Made by a program: the position numbers and the translations under genes. DNA of 64,000 nt from Mesorhizobium loti. GTDB taxonomy: Bacteria > Pseudomonadota > Alphaproteobacteria > Rhizobiales > Rhizobiaceae. Location of the stretch: assembly GCA_014189435.1 (NCBI GenBank), contig CP050293.1:2671001-2735000 (forward strand), read 5' to 3'. Of the stretch, positions 60,800-64,000 are shown piece after piece (the stretch's first letter is position 1; each line of letters begins with the position of its first letter). The notes beneath the pieces are model-generated. The model was not told the DNA's origin and ran no database searches. It saw nothing but the letters and a program-made list of their open reading frames with translations.

Positions 60800-61955
60800 T
60801 CAGGTAATATCCGCCGATGTGCCGCTTTCAATCCGATACAGTTCTTCCACATAGCCTCGGCGGAGCCAGTAGGGGCTCCTGTAGGTGCGAGCAAAGCTCG
60901 GATCGGCACCCAACAGCTTTGAAACGTGAAGAAGCCGCGTGCCGCCAGCGATGAGTTGCTCGCCCTCGTGGTTGATGCTGAGGAAGAAGCCCGATGTGAT
61001 GCGCTTTATCTGTTGCACATACTCGTCAAAGATGCGGCGATTGATTTCCGGAAATGAATCCTGGTTGGCGGTGACCCGAAAGGTGCCGTCCGCTTCATTG
61101 GTGCAATTCCAGTTCGCTCTCAGTTTGATGGCGTCCCTGCGCGAGGGCTCGCCTTCAAGGCAAACCGCTTCCTGGCCGAGGGTTCCGATCAAGAAGTAAC
61201 CCGACAGGACGTTCACGATTGGAAGGTCGAAGATCGTAACATCCTTGCGGCCCATCCGGTTCAGGTAGAATGCGGCAAGCCCGAGCCCCCCCGCCAAATT
61301 CGCAAATCCGGTCTTCGGGTGCGGCAATGTCCCGGATCCGGGTTGCCAGATAGAGTGCGTTGATGTGCCTGTAGTGGAGCAGGCCACCCCTGATTTTCAG
61401 ACCGGCGACATGAACCGGCCCCTCGGGCGGGGTGATGCGTATGCCGAGTTGAGCTTCTATGGCGTCCACGATCTCGTCTGGATCCTGGAGACTGTTCTTG
61501 CCCCATTTCCCGTCCGTCCCCTGCTCGGGGCTTTCCACCGACAGGACGCCGAGCGCCTCGCCCAGGCAGAGCAACTTGTCGAAATAGCTGTACGCAACAA
61601 ACTGCTCGTCGCGATCCCAATACGTATAGCCGTCTATTCCCGTCGTAATCCCGCCGAACCAGGTGTATTCCTTGCCGAAATCCACGAGATAACGTGACAG
61701 TTGCTCCGCATCCTCGGCGTGAATGAGGCTGAACATCTGGCCGAGATTGTCGCGCATCAACGCGGACCAGAGGTCGTCGTCGGTGATTTGCTTGAGCCGG
61801 CTCTCCTGCAGCATGGTCGCCTTGTATGCGTCAATCAGCCGGCGACATGTCACCACCATCTCCGGGTTCCATTGAGCGTCCTTCTTGCCGAACGGCAAGG
61901 GGCGAGCTTCGCTCCCCATGGGATGGACTAGCGTGTGGTGGAAAACATCGTTCAT
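60800..61955 (-). pseudogene. putative sugar O-methyltransferase, frameshifted at a G7 tract
   Basis: Two overlapping frames (61955 to 61155 and 61387 to 60800) join into one protein of about 385 residues if one G is removed from the run of seven at 61286-61292. The frame then reads EFGGGLGLAAF, the glycine-rich SAM-binding loop of a class I methyltransferase, followed by VTIFDLPIVNVLSGYFLIG. The whole resembles the TIGR04371-type sugar O-methyltransferases. As read, the first frame ends shortly after the tract. It is a pseudogene, a phase-variable gene or a sequencing error; the homopolymer makes the last two quite possible. Confidence 0.75.
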
Positions 61956-62209
61956 GAGTCCAGTTGTCTAAAGACCATTGGGAGAGCGGGCAATTTCAAT
62001 CTCTCCTCCACGATCCCTCTTCCACAATCGTTTCCGAAAGGTTGTCCGGTGCAACCCTGGTATTGAACGCCACGATCTAACCTCCGCCCGATGTTGCAAA
62101 GACCGGTTCTGCAAACACGCTAATGAAAGTCAGATCACATATGGCTGGGAAAAGGGCGGTCCCCCTAAAAACGTCGTGATAATCCGACCCTAACACTGCA
62201 AGCCATCAC

Positions 62210-62560
62210 TCAGGGGGTTTTCATATGCGCACGCGTCATGTCGTTGCCCCGACGATGTCCCCAACTGATGTGGGGCGCATCACGCTGAGCCATCGCTACC
62301 TGTTCGCGGGGCCGCCGCCCGCTTAACTTACGCGGCGCGTCGTTGAGCGGGGGGAGACCTGAACGGGTTCGACGAGGGTCGACGGCCGTCACGATGCTGT
62401 GGTGGTGATCGCAATAGACGCGATCCGGCGACGTTGACCCAGCACAAAAACGATAACCGCCGGGTACTGACGGGTCTTCGCTCACCGGGAAGCGGCACTG
62501 ATAGAGGCCTAGCTGAATGAGGGGGACGTCTCTCGAAGTTGATCTGATATTTTCAGGCAT
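62210..62560 (-). CDS. GcrA-like C-terminal fragment/small protein
   Basis: A 116-residue frame starting MPENIRSTSRDVPLIQLGLYQCRFPVSED, with the C-terminal GcrA pattern: CRFP, then FCAG and YCDHHHS, the cysteine/histidine cluster seen in GcrA cell-cycle regulators. The N-terminal DNA-binding helix of GcrA is missing, and the last 45 residues look non-homologous, so the true gene may end earlier. Short GcrA-like proteins of unknown role are common in Mesorhizobium. Confidence 0.5.
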   Translation of the reverse strand: MPENIRSTSRDVPLIQLGLYQCRFPVSEDPSVPGGYRFCAGSTSPDRVYCDHHHSIVTAVDPRRTRSGLPPLNDAPRKLSGRRPREQVAMAQRDAPHISWGHRRGNDMTRAHMKTP

Positions 62561-62874
62561 GGTTTTTCAGGTTCCTAGTTTATAGCCATTGCCGGCTGAC
62601 GGTCGCAGTGCGACCGCGCCAGGGCGAGCTTCTCTCGTTTTGGAGGGCTGTGGACCACCATATGGTGTTGATCGCGGCTTCAATGAAGCCCGAGGCCCTG
62701 CTTTTGGAAGCCAATCATTGCGACTTAAGGCCACACTAGCTGCTGGGAGGGCGGGCTGCGGGAGCGAATACATTTTGTCAGCAGACAGTGTGGTCGCGTC
62801 CCAGAACACCTCTGCGAACCGCTTCGCCAGTGCTAAAGTGTGCCTGTACTCACTAAACAGCAGGGATATGATGC
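62561..62874. other. intergenic stretch with no supported gene
   Basis: Frames exist on both strands (62567-62809 minus, 62589-62933 plus), but neither has a ribosome site or a recognisable family. They are complementary readings of the same bases, so at most one could be real. Confidence 0.35.
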
Positions 62875-63228
62875 ATGCCCGAAGTCACCCGCCGTACACT
62901 TCTTGCGTTCACCGCCGTGGCCTCGGTCATTGAACCGACGTTTGCTGAAGGGGAAGGCGCCTCACCCGAATTGCGAGCGCTGATCGGAGCCCATGAAGCC
63001 ACCTATGTCGAGCTTCACAGGGTTGTTCATCAAGCGGGCAGCAGCAGCCACGAATGCAAGAGGGCAGACCGGATTGAACAGGAAGCATTGCTGGCCATCT
63101 GTTCCTACCCTGCGACCAGCCGAGGCGACCGCCGGGCCAAGGCCGATTATCTGTTGATCGCTGAGGCTCGGGGTGAACTCGACCTGGAAGAGCACATGCA
63201 GGCCATTCTGCACTCGATGAAGCGCTGA
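62875..63228 (+). CDS. small exported hypothetical protein
   Basis: A 117-residue protein with an N-terminal TRRTLLAFTAVASVI segment that looks like an export signal (an RR pair before a hydrophobic stretch). The mature part is helical with two cysteines (HECKRAD and AICSYP). It is not recognised. It belongs to a region with several small rhizobium-specific genes. Confidence 0.65.
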   Translation: MPEVTRRTLLAFTAVASVIEPTFAEGEGASPELRALIGAHEATYVELHRVVHQAGSSSHECKRADRIEQEALLAICSYPATSRGDRRAKADYLLIAEARGELDLEEHMQAILHSMKR

Positions 63229-63465
63229 TCGCGGCTCGACCGGCGCATCTCCACAACCAGACATCGCCGACTTTACCACCATGGCGCACGTATCGTGGTT
63301 TTTTGGTGCACAGCTTTTTCTTCCAGGCAGCGGCAAATCGGTGGGCTGAAATGGTCATGCATTCCGGCCGCCGCTTCAATATCCGTGGCCATATTAGACA
63401 GCCTACGCCACAACTAGAAGGGAGAACAAAACTCCCAACCAAGCGGCCAACTGACACGAAATAAT

Positions 63466-63538
63466 TGGCTAGGGAAGCCTGGATTCGAACCAGCACCAAC
63501 GAAGTCAGAGTCCGTGGGTCCACCGTTGCCCTTTCCTC
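63466..63538 (-). tRNA. tRNA-Gln(CUG)-like sequence, possibly degenerate
   Basis: Read on the minus strand there is an anticodon arm ACGGA-CTCTGAC-TTCGT with CTG in the anticodon position, a D-arm like GGGCAACGGTGGACCC, a T arm GCTGG-TTCGAAT-CCAGG, and an encoded GCCA end. The acceptor strands (near GAGGAAA and TTCCCTA) pair imperfectly and the spacing is one or two bases off, so this may be a pseudo-tRNA or a divergent mobile-element tRNA. A covariance-model search would decide. Confidence 0.4.
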
Positions 63539-63951
63539 GGCAGCCGCTTGTCGCGCAGGGTGGGCCAAGCAGGCGCGCGCGCCTATCTCCTTACGCCTAC
63601 TGTGGGCGCGCGCTGTACGAAGGTGGTACGCTAGCAACCTCTATTAACGTTTGACACCGTGCTAGCACGGGGACCAGTGTAGATTGGTAATAAGGGAGGA
63701 TACCGCGCCGGGCTAACCCGGCTAACCCGCGCGACTTGTTGGGTTTTTTGCTCAGCGGCATATTCTTGGTCAAGCAATTGCTCGCCCAGGCTGTGGCGCT
63801 CCATTGCCTCGCTTTAGCAGAGGAGCGGGCATTCGCCGTCTTGCGCTCATGTTCCTTTAGCTCACGCTAGAAGAAGTTCGTCGCTTTATCCTCCTTGACA
63901 ATCGCTGGTCAGGCTCCAGCCGCCAGTTACCTTGAGGAGGAGGGATCCGCC
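63539..63951. other. intergenic stretch before the last gene
   Basis: No gene is supported. GGCTAACCC is repeated in tandem at 63711-63728, and TTGACA occurs at 63895 upstream of the last gene; no good -10 element follows at the right distance. Confidence 0.35.
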
Positions 63952-64000
63952 ATGGCCAATATTGCCGGAACATCTCTGAGTGAGAGGATCAATGCGCTTG
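63952..64000 (+). CDS. start of a gene, cut by the window end
   Basis: An excellent ribosome site (GAGGAGGAGGG at 63934-63944, 7 bases from ATG) begins a frame MANIAGTSLSERINAL. N-termini of this kind occur in RTX-type calcium-binding secreted proteins, but 16 codons are too few to identify it. Confidence 0.55.
   Translation, partial: MANIAGTSLSERINAL

Noticed and set aside
63895..63900. TTGACA as a -35 element for the last gene
   Set aside because: No acceptable -10 sequence lies 16-18 bases downstream.

Overview
The window looks like an alphaproteobacterial chromosome of the order Hyphomicrobiales, most likely Mesorhizobium or a close relative. The GC content is high. The gene set includes a MucR/Ros regulator, a GcrA-like protein, a PleC-like histidine kinase, DUF1289 next to cobT, a late-type cobalamin gene, and rhizobial intergenic repeats. 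Core-like genes alternate with clearly acquired DNA.

1-15.2 kb is accessory DNA. It opens with the end of a DUF2840-like gene and a TraF-type conjugal peptidase whose 3' part is replaced, so this is a broken conjugative element. A 1,713-residue protein follows with an N-terminal nuclease-like domain, a P-loop STAND-type NTPase and a long C-terminal region, which suggests an Avs-like antiphage protein. Then come a frameshifted gene and an orphan AcpS. The most interesting part is a seven-to-eight gene operon at 7.9-13.4 kb, with a perfect 17-bp operator at its promoter: a small unknown protein, an XRE regulator, an ImmA/IrrE metallopeptidase, a papain-like protease, a thymidylate-synthase-like protein, an all-alpha protein (possibly MazG-like), a membrane-anchored dCTP-deaminase/dUTPase-fold protein, and a protein resembling the helical domain of phage 5-hydroxymethyl-dU DNA kinases. 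Most of these genes overlap by 4-8 bases. I read it as an undescribed pyrimidine nucleotide or DNA-base modification/sensing system under XRE-ImmA control. Three more XRE genes follow.

15.2-23.5 kb holds a polar amino-acid ABC importer operon (two permeases, a binding protein, a CapA-like phosphoesterase, no ATPase) divergent from a LysR regulator, then MucR, then an arginase-ornithine cyclodeaminase operon divergent from an Lrp regulator (arginine to ornithine to proline). A 3' tRNA fragment ends this part. 23.9-32.5 kb has a winged-helix regulator and a giant autotransporter. At 32.8-35.1 kb an integrase, with a second degenerate integrase tail abutting it, sits directly 5' of dusA, the arrangement of a dusA-targeting genomic island.

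35-60 kb is mostly core-like: a retropepsin-like protease, DUF1289, cobT, a histidine kinase, a membrane-anchored nuclease, GST, a uracil-DNA-glycosylase-like protein, Lrp, AlkD-like repair, a hydroxyisobutyrate-dehydrogenase-like enzyme, a second polar amino-acid importer without ATPase, molybdenum-cofactor genes mobA-mobB and moaA, MarR and TetR regulators with well-defined operators, an SDR, and an L,D-transpeptidase. 60-64 kb contains a nested palindromic repeat, a methyltransferase broken at a G7 tract exactly on its SAM-binding glycine loop, a GcrA-like fragment, a tRNA-Gln-like sequence and the start of one more gene.
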